A stretch of DNA of 64,000 nucleotides from Gymnogyps californianus (GCF_018139145.2 NC_059486.1:2356001-2420000), one strand, 5' to 3'. Shown: positions 51,216-64,000, counted from the stretch's first letter. Program-made: numbers and translations. Notes: generated by a model not told the origin, from the letters alone.

Positions 51216-54200
51216 ACCGTGTTTATCTTAATCTAAGCTTGGAAATTCTTGGGGGACAGTAGGTGCCTCTATCCCTTTTCTGGTCTTTAAAGATGAGCCC
51301 AGTGCCAGCTGAAGCTGTGTAGGGAACGAGTGATGGGGACAGGCCCTCCTCAGTCAGCAGGAGAGAAGGAGCTGCTTGTGTTCACGCTATTGCCGAGCAT
51401 GAAAGAAACAAGTAATCAATTTTTGATATCAGTCATCTCCTGGTGTCCACTCAGAAGAAACATTTTGGTGGGTAAAAGGTGGAGGGGGGCAGATTTGGTT
51501 TTAGATCATAAATGAGCAACCTGTTTATCCCCTTTTTAACAACAAGGAAAATCTAATTACTTAATGCTTAACAAATGAGCCAAAGCAAACCTTAATCCGG
51601 TCTGTTTCTCTTTAACAAATTAAGTGTGCATGTCATTATTTAAATATCTAATGAGATTCTGGAAAATTTGATTAAACATACCAAGAAAACGTTGTGAAAT
51701 GCAGCAGAGATTAAGTAAGAATTATACTGCAAATGAGCATAAATAATTATTTTTATCAATCTGATGGTGTCTATAGCAGTGCTCACTAATGGTCTATGTG
51801 ACTTTCTTTTTTCTTCTTTGTTTGCTTGTTTTGTTGGTGGTTTGTTTGTTTTGTTTTTTTCTTTGTAAGCGTCAGTCTCCTGCTGTCTGTTCGGGGAATT
51901 CTCTTGTGGGAAGCTGTGCAGCCAAATGCTTTTAGAGTAAGGAAAGAAGGAACTTGTTTCTTGCTGATAATCTGTCCAGACATCAAGGGAAGAAAGTATC
52001 AAAAGGAAACTTTCTTGAGCTGAACAAATTTTGATTGGAAATGCAAGATTTGGAAATACAAGGCCAGTTTGAAAGGAAGTTGGAAACTTGACAACCTTCC
52101 TGTAAAATACGGCCTTTTTCTCTTTGCATACTAAATTTTGTGAGCCTATGATTCTTGCTTGTTTTTCCTTGCGTAGATTCATATGCTTATAAAAAAACTG
52201 AACTTGCTTTGTCACTGGGTAAATGATTAGCAATGGGAGAAAGTTAAACAAGAAATACTTTGGAATGTTAATTGTAAATCCAATGACTTCCTTTTAAAAT
52301 GAACCTGAAGCAAAATTCTAGTAACTCTTATTAGGAAGAAAGAAATGTGGGAGTATAAACTAGTTGAAGCTTGCAATAGTTGAAAGGGGATCTGGCAATC
52401 TGGGCATGAAGGGGACTTTCCGCTGGCATTTCTAACACATTTTGGGGATATTTAGCAGCTTATAATACAACTGCTGCATGGGATCAGGTTTTGAAGCTGA
52501 TGTATTTCTCCTCAGAAATAGTTTTAATTTCAAGGCTTGAACTTTGGATAAAAATATCTGTTAGGAGAATTGAAGGAAATTCAGTTTTGGATCACTGAGT
52601 CTTAGTAAGAGAATGTGTTGGCAGCAGTAGCTCTTGTAAGTAAGTGGTTATGTAGGTGTTTTAGAACTCAGTTACCCCTTATGACAACTAGTTAAAAAAA
52701 AATAAATACAAAAAGCCCGCAAAAACAACAGCAAACACCCCCCTGCCCCCAAACGTCATACCTGGCTTTAAGTTTTCAGTTCCTATCTTTTTTACTTTCA
52801 ATATCTTCAAATTTAAGGCCACCATAATATAATTTCAACACTAACTGTGACTCTGTATGTGACTGTAAGAAATGACACCCAAAAGATCTAAGGGAAACTA
52901 TAAAGCGAAGGTGAAAAATAAAAATTTCAAGCAATGTCTTCTGTGAAGAAGCAAAAATGTGGGCATTTTTACTACAAATTCTCTTGTTTTGCTACTAATA
53001 ATTGAGAGTCTCATCTGCTGTTTTCTAAAATGGATGAGAAATTATACAAGGAAAGACTTTGCAAAATAGATGTGCTGTTCTGCCAAAATAAACAATTGTA
53101 TATTTCCGCAATATTGGGAAGTGAGGATTATTCTTCCTATTTAAAGTAGGACGTAAAACTTACACTATTGGGAAAACTGCTGGATTGTTCTTGGTGCAAG
53201 TGGCACAATGCAATGCGGGGAGCTGCGGTGCGGTCTTGGGTATCTGCTGAATTCTTACTTGAATATCTGGAGTTCTGTGTATGTCAGTGAAGGCGTATGG
53301 TAAGAAGTACTGATGATAAGAGAGGAATAAAGATTTTCTTAATTTGGTTAGAAATGACTCCCACCCCCTTTCAGTATTTGATATATAAAAAGAATATGGT
53401 AGAAGATCTCTTCACTCATTCTGCCACAGTAAACCACAAGAAGAGTTGTTTAAACTAGATGACATATTTAGTAGTTGCCTTGCCAAAAAAACTTCTTCCT
53501 TTCAAACTGTAAATAGTTTTTTGTTCTGAAATAATGATCTTTTTATCTGCATTGCATTTTTCTCTACAGCTAGTCCCTTATTCGTAGAAGTTTATTTTTG
53601 TAAGGGTTTTCCAGATTTAGGAACTGCATTTGATGACTCATAGTATTTTTTTTTCCTTTGCTTTATGCCAGGTATGAGCAGCTGTGTACTTGATAATTAG
53701 CTTACTCTCTGCCTCTGCTTAAACACTGCATTCTTTTCAGTGTGTTCTGGCTGAGGGGGGAAAAATGTCGAATTTTTCTCCTGTTTGCTTTTTGTGTTCA
53801 GCCTACAAAAGCCAGTTTTACTAGGCTGTTGAAGCAGCCAGAATATTTAAATAGAGCATCGAAGTAAAAGGAGGACTAGAGAACTGCTGTAAATAATCCT
53901 TTTTTTCCCCTCCATGTTCACTTTCTCTGAACATCGTAATTCTGGATAGTATTGTAAAAGTACAGAGGCAACAAAAAGCAGATGGTTACTATAGTTTCAG
54001 TGAATGAAGGTACAGTTTTACTTGGCTGAAGGTATTTTCTAATTTCTGTCTTCTTGCCTGACATTCATGAAAGGCTTTCATAAACGCATTGAAGTACCGA
54101 CTATTTTCATATATCATTTGATCTTTTTTACCTATAAAAGCAGAAGTACTATCTCTGATGTTTTTAAGTACATCCTTATGCTAACGGTTTTATTGCCACT

Positions 54201-55460
54201 ATGGTTTACTCATAACTGCCTTCAGTTCTTTTGAATAGCAGAACTAGTTTCCTTATGCTGTGTCAGTCACAGTCCTCTTAAAGTAAATACCTCCCCCATT
54301 GGATAAAAGACAGCTATAACTTCAGGCAGAATTTTATTTGCTTGAACTTCAGAAAACAAAGAAGCAGCCATAGCTTCCACGTACCGAGTTGAGGTTGCGG
54401 TATGGGAAATCATAATAATTAGAACTGCGGAGGAAGTGATTAGATGACATTTTTATGAATCTGCAGTATCTGTATGTATGTCTGCGGTCATCTAAATAGA
54501 TGATGTTGATAGATGTTATGCTAAAATAGACACTTCAGAATATGAAAGGGATTCTGTTTGCTGTTTTATTAAATGGGCATCTGCCCTATGGATAGCCTTT
54601 TTATTTTAAAGCTGATGTTACAGTGGTTAAATCTGAATTTTCTTTGTAAATTGCATAGAACAAAACTGTCCCCATGTCCCTGTGTGGATTCTTCTGTTGT
54701 GAGATCTTAATGTCTTTTGTGTAAAACTTGCTCTGTATTCCCCAAATACCTTGTCAGGTCTGTGACAGCTGATTCAGTAGCTAAACGTTAGCTGTTTTAA
54801 TTCCTGTCACTTAATGAGTTCAGCAGCAAAACTTATTCAGCAATAGCCTGATGGCAACACCTACCACCACCAAAATGAAGAACTCTTACAAACTTCTGCC
54901 AAACAGAAATTGCAGTATATAGGCTTTGTACTACCAAGAACATTTTTTTGCTTGGTATTTAACATTGGAGATTGAAATAGGTAAATAAACTTTTTTCAGA
55001 GGAGAGCTTAAGAGTTAACAGAAGCATCCGCGAGTGGGTCTGTGCATATTATTGTTAGATGCATGTGGCCATGCTTTGTTCTAATTCTTGTTGTTGTTGT
55101 TGAGCAGAGTTTGACAGAAATTATCTATTTTAGTATGCATTGCAGATAAGTGCATGCATGGAAGTACATTTACTAGTGTGGAGGAAGACTGTTAAAAATT
55201 ATAGCTTCCATTTTGGTGATTTTTTTTTTTATTTAAATTCCATGGAAGTGTCATGAAACATGCATGACTTTCTGAAAATGAAGTACAAGAAGAGTTTCGT
55301 GGTTTAGGTTTGTTAAATTTTTCTTCTGTAAGTTGGACTTTGTAGATGTCATGCTTCTTCCGCACACCCTGTGCCTTTTTCTTAACCTCTTGTCAGGAGT
55401 TTGGCATCAAGGGGTAAACAAAGAAGACCTTTCACAAGGTTTCTGACTTCTCTGAAGATG

Positions 55461-55536
55461 TGGGTGGTAGTAGTAGTCTGTATGGTGGTGTGGGGGTTTT
55501 GGGGTTTTTTTGTTTGTTTGTTTGTTTGTTTTTTCC
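55461..55536 (+). repeat. G/T-rich low-complexity tract with (TTTG)n
   Basis: It begins with gggtggtagtagtag, passes through gtgggggttttggggt, and ends in five to six TTTG units and a T run. The G-run part could form a G-rich secondary structure in the sense transcript. Confidence 0.85.
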
Positions 55537-55910
55537 CTAGACACTTCTCAAGCTACCCTCTTACTAAAGAATTTACGATAGAACTTTCTGACCCCTGGCC
55601 TGCTAGCCCACAGCATATTCTGTAAGACGAAATGCAGTGTAAAGTTTTATACGCTGTATAGTTTTGTAGTAGTTGGTAGACTCTTGTGAAAGAGGACTTC
55701 TGTGCAGAAGCTGTACTCAAAATAAAAATATTTTTCAACTTTAAAAAAAGCTTCCATTATAAATTCAGGTGTTTTAATCAGAAATGGTGTTTACTATGGG
55801 ATCAGTGAAATGTTTCCTCTGTGAAATTGCTGAGATGGCTTAAATACTTGCATTTGGGGAACCAGAAGCCCCCTGGCTCATCTTTTTTAGTTACTTTGGA
55901 TAACTGAAGA

Positions 55911-55954
55911 GTGTGTGTATGTATATACACAAATATATATACTTAATATATATG
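55911..55954 (+). repeat. TG/TA dinucleotide-rich tract
   Basis: An imperfect gtgtgtgt then tatatacac then atatatata run. It is a degenerate microsatellite. Confidence 0.85.
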
Positions 55955-56709
55955 AAAAACAGGGTTTGAATGGAATACTAAGCATCTTTTGTGCTTCAGA
56001 TTCAATTAGCAACTCAACATCTTCGTAAAGATATGCAGGACTGTTCACATTTAATGAGTATTTAATTTTATTAAGGTGCACACATGGTGTGTGTGGGCAT
56101 GTGAATCCAAAACATACTTGGAGTTTGCTAATTGCACCCTATTCACACTGTATTATAAAGTAGTGATCTTAGTATTTCTCTGTATTGTGCATGGTGACTT
56201 TGGCGTTTGTGAGGTGCTCATTTTGGCAGCATTACGGTTTTCATCGTTTTTTCAGTATTTGAATTGGCATGTAGAACCGAGGAGGAGTAAACAATCCCAA
56301 CTATTTTAAACTACAGTTACCATTTGTTTTTTAAGATTAGATGAAATTCAGCTTAAAATTCCTTTGTGCCAGCATTGGAATAGCAAGTAAGAAAATAACT
56401 ACCATTTTCAAAAAAAGGGAATGTGAAGAATCTACAAGTGAATTCTTTTGATTTATTGATACCACCTTAGGCTGATGGGTTTTTATATTATCCCTTATTT
56501 AAGGAATAGATTTTTCCTTGATAGGTGTTATTGTGACTGTTAGTAGTGTTTTTACTGTAGAGAATTGTCAGTTTTGTTGTCTTTCATGCACTCTCTAAAA
56601 TGCCTGCATAATTTCATGTTAATCCACCTTGATTTTTTTATTTTCTTACTCTAAAAGAAAAGGTTAAACAACTAGAATAGTAATAAACATAATAAAGGTT
56701 GCTGCTTCT

Positions 56710-57180
56710 TAAGAAAATGCAAGCCAGGAGCAGAGAATCACAGCAAGACAGGTAGAGGCAGCGGCCTCACCAACAAGGTCATAGTATCACAATACCTGAT
56801 CAGGAACAACAGGCAGTCCATGAGGTGGTGACCAGCCAACAGTCCAGACCACTAGACAAGTCCATAGTGATGAAGCAGGTCCGATGTCAAGCCGGAAAGC
56901 CACATCAATGGCTCAGGATCAGAGTCGGAGAGGTACAATACCGGGCACAGGTAAGCACAGACCTACCTGTAGCTTAAGCTTAGGCTCCCACTCTTAGGCT
57001 CTGCCTGAGCTACAAGCAGCAGAAGGGGGACAAGCCCCTGCTGAGGCTTCTTATAGCTCTTGGTTTCATTCTTGGATGGCTGCACCGTCAAAGTTGGCCT
57101 GAGCCCAAGTATTTGAGCCCCCAGGAGTGGGGGGATTTGTTCAGGGATCTGACAGAATTAGGTAGGATCAAAGATCCATT
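56710..57180 (-). mobile_element. Unclassified interspersed element, probably minus strand
   Basis: This block is clearly higher in GC and CpG than the surrounding intron and lacks T runs. On the minus strand it shows a TATA-like gagctataagaagcctcagc, followed by CT-rich, imperfectly repetitive text with recurring 'tctgatcctga', 'ttgtctagtggtctggact' and 'ggctggtcaccacc' phrases. That layout (promoter-like box, then degenerate 'gactc/ctggt' repeats) recalls repeats seen in sauropsid genomes, possibly an LTR or a LINE 5' region. I cannot name the family. Ends are approximate; no target-site duplication or TG..CA termini were found. Confidence 0.4.
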
Positions 57181-57330
57181 TAGTATCCTGCAACCAATAA
57201 TGACCTAGCAAATGCCTAGGGAAAGGATGCAAGAGGAGAGCCAGAATACAGTGAAGTGTCCTCCAGTTCATCTCCAAAGTTACAGCAACCTCCGGCTTAA
57301 TGACATTTCTTAGCCAGAGGCTGTTTCTTT
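57150..57330 (-). mobile_element. Possible old LINE 3' tail
   Basis: On the minus strand, tgcaggatactaaatggatc followed by tttgatcctacctaattc resembles the widespread sauropsid repeat end of the type 'ggatactgg-ctagatggacc-tttggtctgacccagt'. The match is by eye and degenerate. It abuts the unclassified element and may be part of it. Confidence 0.3.
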
Positions 57331-57910
57331 GTATTTCAAGTCCTTGCTTGTTCTGCCCCCCCAAATTTGTTAGACCTACTTCTTGAAACCCCATTAATTG
57401 CTGACATTAACAGTATCCTGTTGTGAGGTGTTCCCCATTTGAACTCACTCATGTAACCAGCCTCTCTTTGAGCATACTGCCTGTAGATTTTGCTGGGGTC
57501 CCCCTACTCCAAGGTGGTCAAAGTCACAGATAATTCTGTAGGGAAGAGGAGGTTCTGCCCCTAAGCTGCTTGTTGCTTTCTGCTAGCAAAAATATTTTAG
57601 AGTCGTCTGTTGAACTGGACTGAGGAATTGGCTGGGTTAAAATGGGAGAAAAGGAACTGAAAAACTGGTTGGGGACCAGTTTTTGGGAAGAGATGCTGTA
57701 TTTTATCTTCTTGCTGAATGTATGATTTGAATGATGCAACTTGTAAGTTGTGGACTTGAAGTTTGTGAAGGCGGAACATACAGAAAGCAAAACTGTGGGA
57801 GGCCTAGAGAGGTGAATTGATTCCATACAAGGTGGAGACTACCACTTCTAAGTGAAATTTAAATAAGCTAATAGGAAATCTTGCTTTTAAATCTTGTCTA
57901 AGCTTGTTCG

Positions 57911-57927
57911 TTTTTTTTTTTTTTTTT
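57911..57927 (+). repeat. T17 homopolymer
   Basis: Seventeen T in intron 2. Confidence 0.9.
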
Positions 57928-58040
57928 CCTTGCTTGGTGTGTTGTTGTTGTTCCCCCTCCCCCCGCTAAATACAACTGAACCATGGACAGAGAGGTTGTT
58001 TGCAACCAAATCCACCACCCTCTAACAAGGAAAGCACTGC

Positions 58041-58076
58041 TTTTTTTTTTTTTTGCCCCCCCCCCCTTTTTTTTTT
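58041..58076 (+). repeat. T14-G-C11-T10 pyrimidine tract
   Basis: Thirty-five pyrimidines interrupted by one G. It is the third tract in the window with a long C run directly followed by a T run on the sense strand. Confidence 0.93.
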
Positions 58077-59691
58077 AACAGAGGTAGGTCTATCACCTAA
58101 CATTTCTTTACTTAGATTCCTTTTTCATATGTTTTGGCTATCAAGAAAGATTGCACTTATTTACTAGATTAATAACTTTTCCTTTGGTTTGTGTCTGTTT
58201 TCAGTTGGCTAAAATTTGAGTTAAAGATGTGAAACAAAATTTGTAATCCTACAACTAATTCTATCCTAAATATGTTAAGGACTTACAAAATCGATCAAGT
58301 TAATCTAAAGCTATCTTGCCTTGAGACTTTACCAGTTGCACTTTTAAAATTTACCTGTTTCTGGCAGTCAGGTCTTAGCACTACCAATCTACAAGCATCT
58401 TTTATTTTGCAACTAATAATTTATTTGGTGAATAAGTATATATGAATACATTGATTGTTTATGCTCCTCTTCTGATACAGTAGATAAATTGAAAGAAAGC
58501 AGGCATCTTGTCTGAGACACTGGAGGCATTATGGGAGAGGTGGAAAGAGAGCCATAAAAGTTGCAGCTATGAAAGCCAATAGAGGACAACTTTTTTTGAT
58601 GTAGAGAATCAGTGTTTAAGTCAAAGGCTGGAGTGGAAAGATGAAGTGGGGAGAACAAACGATGTTTCTGAATTAGGGAAAGGAGAAGACCCGGGTGCGT
58701 TTTAGGTAAAAACCTACACAGATTTTGGTTGTTGTCTTGAATTTTCCACCCACCCCTTCCCCTATCTCTCAAAATTTGGTTTTAATAAATGCCTTTTATA
58801 GCTTTGGCTAGAAGCCAGATGGACACTTCTGAGAGAAACTAGTGCCAGGACAGGAAAATCTCAACAAGGGTAACTTTCTAGTTAAAAGGTTGGTTAGACT
58901 TAAACACTGAGAAGGCTTTATGCAATTCATTGTGAAGAAAACGAATGATTCAACAGTGTTTCCATTTAAGAAAGTTATTAACTATTCCTGGCCTTGTCCC
59001 CTCATCTTCAAGGAGCAGCTGTTCAAATCGGAACAGGCAAAACTTTAGCAGCTTATCTAAACCAGGTGGCATAAAAGTAACTTCAGTCTGTAGAAGAAAA
59101 TAGGTTTTGTCTCTAGGCGAACAGATTGTTGCTGACTTTATCTGTGACTATGCGTTCCTGTAGACACTGATGTCAGATGGGTTCACGCAGTATGATAACT
59201 ATCAAAGAAAGTTGGAACAGAGTCAAGAAGCTTGTTAACAACACAAAATAACAACATAATGCTTTATCCCAGATGAAAATTTATGATATGGCTTTTGAAT
59301 AATAGACCTCAATAATTCTGCTTTAGCAACAGCCCTTTCTTTTAAAGGAATTGTAAGTTGTTGATATTCACAATTTGTTCTCTTCCTTTGGAGATGTTCA
59401 GACTTTATTCCTGGCAGACTGGGGTAGGGTGGAGCAGGGAAGACTAATGTGACTATGGCTGTGTAATGCTGTATGTGAACTATTATTAAACCTCGCCAGC
59501 CTGGCTTAGATCTGTACACCCCAATCCTAACACACAGAAATGAATCAAATTTGTTTAGTCTGCTTGAGCAACTAGCATTCCTGGGGTCAAATAAAAATTC
59601 TCCATGAAGCAGATCTAGCAGTTCAACCACTAACTGGCCATCTTTCTTTTGATTCCTACAGTTAACTTTTTTGTGCAACATCGCTGTGTTT

Positions 59692-59710
59692 AAAAAAAAA
59701 AAAAAAAAAA
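59692..59710 (+). repeat. A19 homopolymer
   Basis: Nineteen A in intron 2. No upstream retroposed body is recognisable, so it is not called a poly(A) tail. Confidence 0.9.
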
Positions 59711-61562
59711 GGTAAGAGAAAAGGAAATTAACAGGTATTAACTAGATTAATAAAAAAACAAGACACTGAAATAACACTGTTTTGTTCAATATCATGATAT
59801 CCTTGATACCCAGAAGGAAAAAGATTATTAAAGAAAAGTCTAAGATCTGCAGGAGCTTCAGCTTTTTTCCTACTTAGTTATGCAGTGGATATATCCAAAC
59901 CCTAAACATCTTAATCTCTTAAAGGCTGACACAGGGTTTTTCCTTTTGTTAAAGCCTGGAAGACTTTGATGTTTATAAATATGAGGAGGAGGAATTGCAA
60001 GGCACTGTACTGTATGTATATTGGTCTTTTAATAAATAATACAAATATAGATGGGCCATAATATGAAAATAACTTGCTGCAGGAAAAATTCCCCAGGTTA
60101 CCTGATTATTCCCAATATCTACTGCTGTAATTTAGTAAGGAGAACTGTATAACAAGCCATGTCTGATGTTAATGTTGTGCTCTCTTTCTGAGTCTACTCT
60201 TTAAAGATCTGTGATTGAATAAATGAAATAATTTTTAAAGCTATTTTGCTTACCATTTCAGAGGAAGTTTAAAATTGATAAGGGATTGGGATGATTAGGA
60301 GGCTGTCATTACCTATAATTTTTGTAGTGTCTGTTTGAAAAAAGCATTTTATGACATAATCTCTTTTTTAAAATGTTTACATTTTATTCAGAATGGTTTT
60401 AGAAAATGAATGATACTAGGTGTACTTTTCTGGTGACTTTTCATGTTCATCTAATAAGTGCTAGAAAATCACTTCAGTATCAGAATATAAATTAAAAAGC
60501 AAAATAACTAGGCGCCTCCCCTGTTTTTGGCTAAAATTCTGAAGTATGACTTCTTGATCACTTACTACAAAAATAAAAGGTCTCATTTTCTCTGTTACCT
60601 AAGAATTTTCAAAAGTTCAGTTTTTAGCACAGCAAAATACTTTTCATAGAAAAGTCTGTTTAACGTATGCTTCTGGAACTATGCTGGGTTTTGTGTTTCT
60701 GCTTTAAAACATAACAGCAGTACTTCTTTCTTCTCAGTAACACAGTCCCATCTGCAAGAGGCACAGCTAGATTTAAGATAAATATCTCCATTTACCATAT
60801 TTCTGAACTCTTGGCTTTACCTCATTAGTACTTCCTGCATTTTGCATTGAATTTAATGTATGCTGCCTTTTGTAATAATGATGATAAAACTATCCTTTTG
60901 TTTTCTGTTGTTTTTTGGATTTCTGTGAATCCATCATCTCTGAATTGGTTTTACATCTTAATCTAATTATCTTTACTGTTGCTTGCTGAATTCATTTGAA
61001 CAAATAGAGCTGAACAATTTATGAAAATTATCAAAAACTAGTTCACTTATAATATTTTTGATCTTATTATTTTTCCTAAACTTATGCTTTCTTTAATGAA
61101 AAAGTGTATGAAGCATTCATAAATAAATTTAAAATGTAGATTGAGCTTCTTAAAATTCTGAATTGCCAAAATAGCATTAGACTTTCAAAATATACTTTGC
61201 AGTCAGAAGAGCTCTATCTCCTAGTGAGCTTATTATTTAAGATCTTCTTGCTGCCTAGGGCAGCGCGAGTAATTTTCTCTTCAGAGAAAGAGCAAAAATA
61301 TTTTTATTTAAGAAAAAAACTCTTGTTGAAGCCCAGAAGTTATCTTTAAGTGCATTTTTCAAAAAGCTATAATAATGAAAACCAATTTCCTTTACCTCTG
61401 GTTCCATTAGATGAAAGCGTTTGGTTCAGCCCAAGTTTTCCTGCTGTGTTATTCTGTGTTCGCTGTTATTCAAAGTATTGTAGGTAAATTTTGTTCTGTG
61501 CTTGCATGTGAGGATTAAGCTGATAGAGAAGGTGTTTGGGACTTCAGTGTTCATAGCGGAAC

Positions 61563-61563
<1 letters not shown>

Positions 61564-61601
<38 letters not shown>
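61564..61601 (+). repeat. C38 homopolymer
   Basis: Thirty-eight uninterrupted C inside otherwise AT-rich intron. The complementary G38 could form G-quadruplexes and the C strand i-motifs. Run length in any assembly of such a tract is unreliable. Confidence 0.95.
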
Positions 61602-62352
61602 ATAAAATTATTGGGCACCCCTGAATGCCTCTTTCAAAGCTCACTAGAAACTTGTTTCAGTCAACAGCCGGAATGTGAGCATTAAAATATTTCCACTTTT
61701 ATGGAGTGGACTGATGGATGTTTCCTCATCCCACACCAAAAGAGACATGATGGTTGGATATTGTTTGAGAAGTTGCTTTCAAGTATTGAGCCTGGTGGGA
61801 GATTATTTACAGTGAGAAGCTGGTAGCAATGAATACCCCGATGCATTCCCACTGGTCTTTTTTATTTGTGTTTGTGTGTTTCAACATTGTTCGGCTTTCT
61901 TGACACTTCTGAAATGAAAAGAAATTCCTAGGGCAGCATAAATATTGACCTCTCTCAGGATAAAATACTGTTACATAAATTGGTTTTCCAGCTGATCCAT
62001 ACAATGCTTATGGTAGATATCCTGGCGTGTGACTGACTCTTTATCCTCATCTACAGCCACTGTGCCATTGTGCTTCAGCCAAATCTGTTGCTGTAGAGGG
62101 AGTAGGCAGAGGCTGCTGCTGTTTGGATCTGGGTTGCTAATAAATATTATATCGGTACTCTCTGATGGTACTGTGGTCTCAAAGAATGTGCTGGCAGTGT
62201 TCCCCATCCTGATGAGCATGTCTTTCCTTCAATAAATTTTATTTACTCTGTAAACTTCTTTAGAAAGAGTCTTCCCAGTCATTTTATTGCTTTTAATTTC
62301 TTAAATCTGTATTTTGTCAGGCCATTGTTCCCTATTTGCTTGTCTTATGAGG

Positions 62353-62366
62353 GTACAGTACTGTAC
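62353..62366. repeat. 14-bp perfect palindrome
   Basis: gtacagtactgtac equals its own reverse complement. It could be chance; no flanking element is visible. Confidence 0.85.
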
Positions 62367-64000
62367 AGTATATATCTTCACAGCTCTAACCCTGCTGTTA
62401 GATTGGTCTTTATTTTCAAATACTGATGAAGCTACGTTATAGAGTTAGAAAACCAGGTCTGGTGACTTTTTTTTGTTTGTTTTGCTTAACCAGAGTTTAC
62501 AGGTTTTCCCATCAGTAAGAGGAGATACACTCTAAAGCTAAATTTATATTTGTTATTTCAGGAATTTGAGCATATAATGCTTAAAACACTGATTGCTTTT
62601 GTAGATTTGTTTGTGTAGGTTAAGTTTACTCTGTGTTGGGATTCTGTTGGCTATTGGTGCTACTTACCTAATTCAAGTAACAGTTGATGCTTTTTTCTGT
62701 CTATTTTTTAACTGCTTATTTGTTTTTCCCTGTTCAGTTCTCATGTTGAGTGAGGGAAGTCTGTCAGCTGTAAAAATATTTGACTATACTTTTGAGAATA
62801 TGTTTATTTGTTTAAACTAAGAAATACTGTCACTAGAAAAAAGCTGAGTGGAAGATGAGCATGAGTGACATATTGTGGTGTTTAGTCACATTAGGGGGCT
62901 TTATTGGTGTGAAGTGAGATCAAAATTTTAAATGATTTAGCTTATGAAGTTTGTAGATCCTATTAAAAGACCCACTTTATTTCAGCGCTTTGGTTTGGAA
63001 ACACATTAGCCTCTTAGTGTTATAATAAGATAAATGTATTTAACTGTCTAGTCTAAATTGGGTAAGTTATAGGATAACATTTATTGCAGGGAGGCTGAGG
63101 TTTGTTTCTTTGTTTTGAGCAGAAAAATAGAAAAAGTCTGTGGGTTTTGTTGGGGTCCTCTCTTTCCTGTGAAATTCCTTCATTTTTATTCTGAATCCCC
63201 TGGCTACAGAGCCATGTAGAATAGATTTCATTTCTGGCAGCGATTAAGACTTCTGACTTTCAGTGTGGTGGAGCTGAAGTGAAACTGCTGCCGAGTAGTG
63301 AAGCTGCTGTACTGTACTTGAGGTGTGTGCCTGTGTGTATTGACATGTTTGTGTATTTGCAGGTACGAGTTCTGGATTGGGGGGTGTTGGGGATTTTTTT
63401 TGAGTGCATAATTGGTCTTTGTTTAATCCAAACTCACTGAACTGCTGCCAGTCTCTTCTTCAGTTAGGCAATATGGATCCTGTACTGTGGAGGGAGGGAG
63501 GTTCCACATCCTCTGTAATGTTTTCCAGGGAGGAATTGGTACACCTCTTGAAGTGAGCCAAAACTGAAGCGGTAGCATCTTTATTTGAGTTTTCAGTAAT
63601 TTGTAGTAATCTCTGGATTATGTAATCATCATATTTGTCTCAAGCGCACTCAGCTTTCAATATTTATCTACTACGTGATAACTTCTGGCAAGTAATTAAA
63701 ACCCTGAATCTGTTGGGTGTTAGGAATTCCTGTCTCCCTTATCTCCATTCCCTCTCCCACTTTAAAGGGTAAGAGAAATGATTCTACGCGTAACGTCAGT
63801 TTTCATAGGTTTCCTACAGCTGTTGGCACTTGCTAGTGTCTTACAGCTCCTGGATTTTATCTATTAATTTTCAGTGAGCCAGTACTGTCTGCATATACAT
63901 ACATAGCTGTCCTTCGTTACATAATGAAGACTGAGTTACCTGGGTGAGATGTCTGATGTGCTTAAAATGCCAACAGGCAGAGATTTATTCAAATCTGTGG

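Noticed and set aside
59692..59710. A19 as the poly(A) tail of a processed pseudogene
   Set aside because: No recognisable coding or repeat body lies upstream on the + strand, and no flanking direct repeat was seen.

Overview
The window looks like a stretch of a bird nuclear genome. It contains a 5'-truncated CR1 LINE with the typical avian 3' end, few other young repeats, a TATA-less CpG-island promoter and GT-AG introns of vertebrate type. One gene can be named with confidence: the 5' end of MED13L (Mediator complex subunit 13-like), on the + strand. Coding exon 1 is 11577-11648 and coding exon 2 is 31164-31401. Intron 1 is 19.5 kb and intron 2 runs past the end of the window, so about four fifths of the window is MED13L intron.

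Layout. Positions 1-10,040 are AT-rich DNA upstream of MED13L. They hold what may be the last coding exons of an unrecognised gene on the minus strand (2360-2548 and 2802-2961, possibly also 3891-3972), which would be transcribed away from MED13L. They also hold an ancient L2-type LINE remnant (about 4650-5100). Positions 10,040-11,760 are a CpG island with a compact promoter module (E-box, CCAAT, YY1-like), a GC-rich 5' leader, a 12-codon upstream ORF whose stop overlaps the main start codon, and coding exon 1. Intron 1 (11,649-31,163) holds a second old L2-type remnant (about 17,200-17,470) and several homopolymer tracts. Intron 2 (31,402 to the end) holds the CR1 copy (49,947 to about 50,458, antisense), an unclassified GC-richer element (about 56,710-57,180), a possible old LINE tail next to it, and many pyrimidine tracts, including a run of 38 C.

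How it works together. The two MED13L exons encode the first 103 residues of the N-terminal domain of a large subunit of the Mediator CDK8 kinase module. The leader and upstream ORF suggest translational tuning of a dosage-sensitive regulator. The strongest lead for something undescribed is the spliced, phase-consistent minus-strand reading frame at 2.3-4.0 kb, whose product I do not recognise. I see no CRISPR array, no operon, no rRNA or tRNA gene, and no intact transposon.
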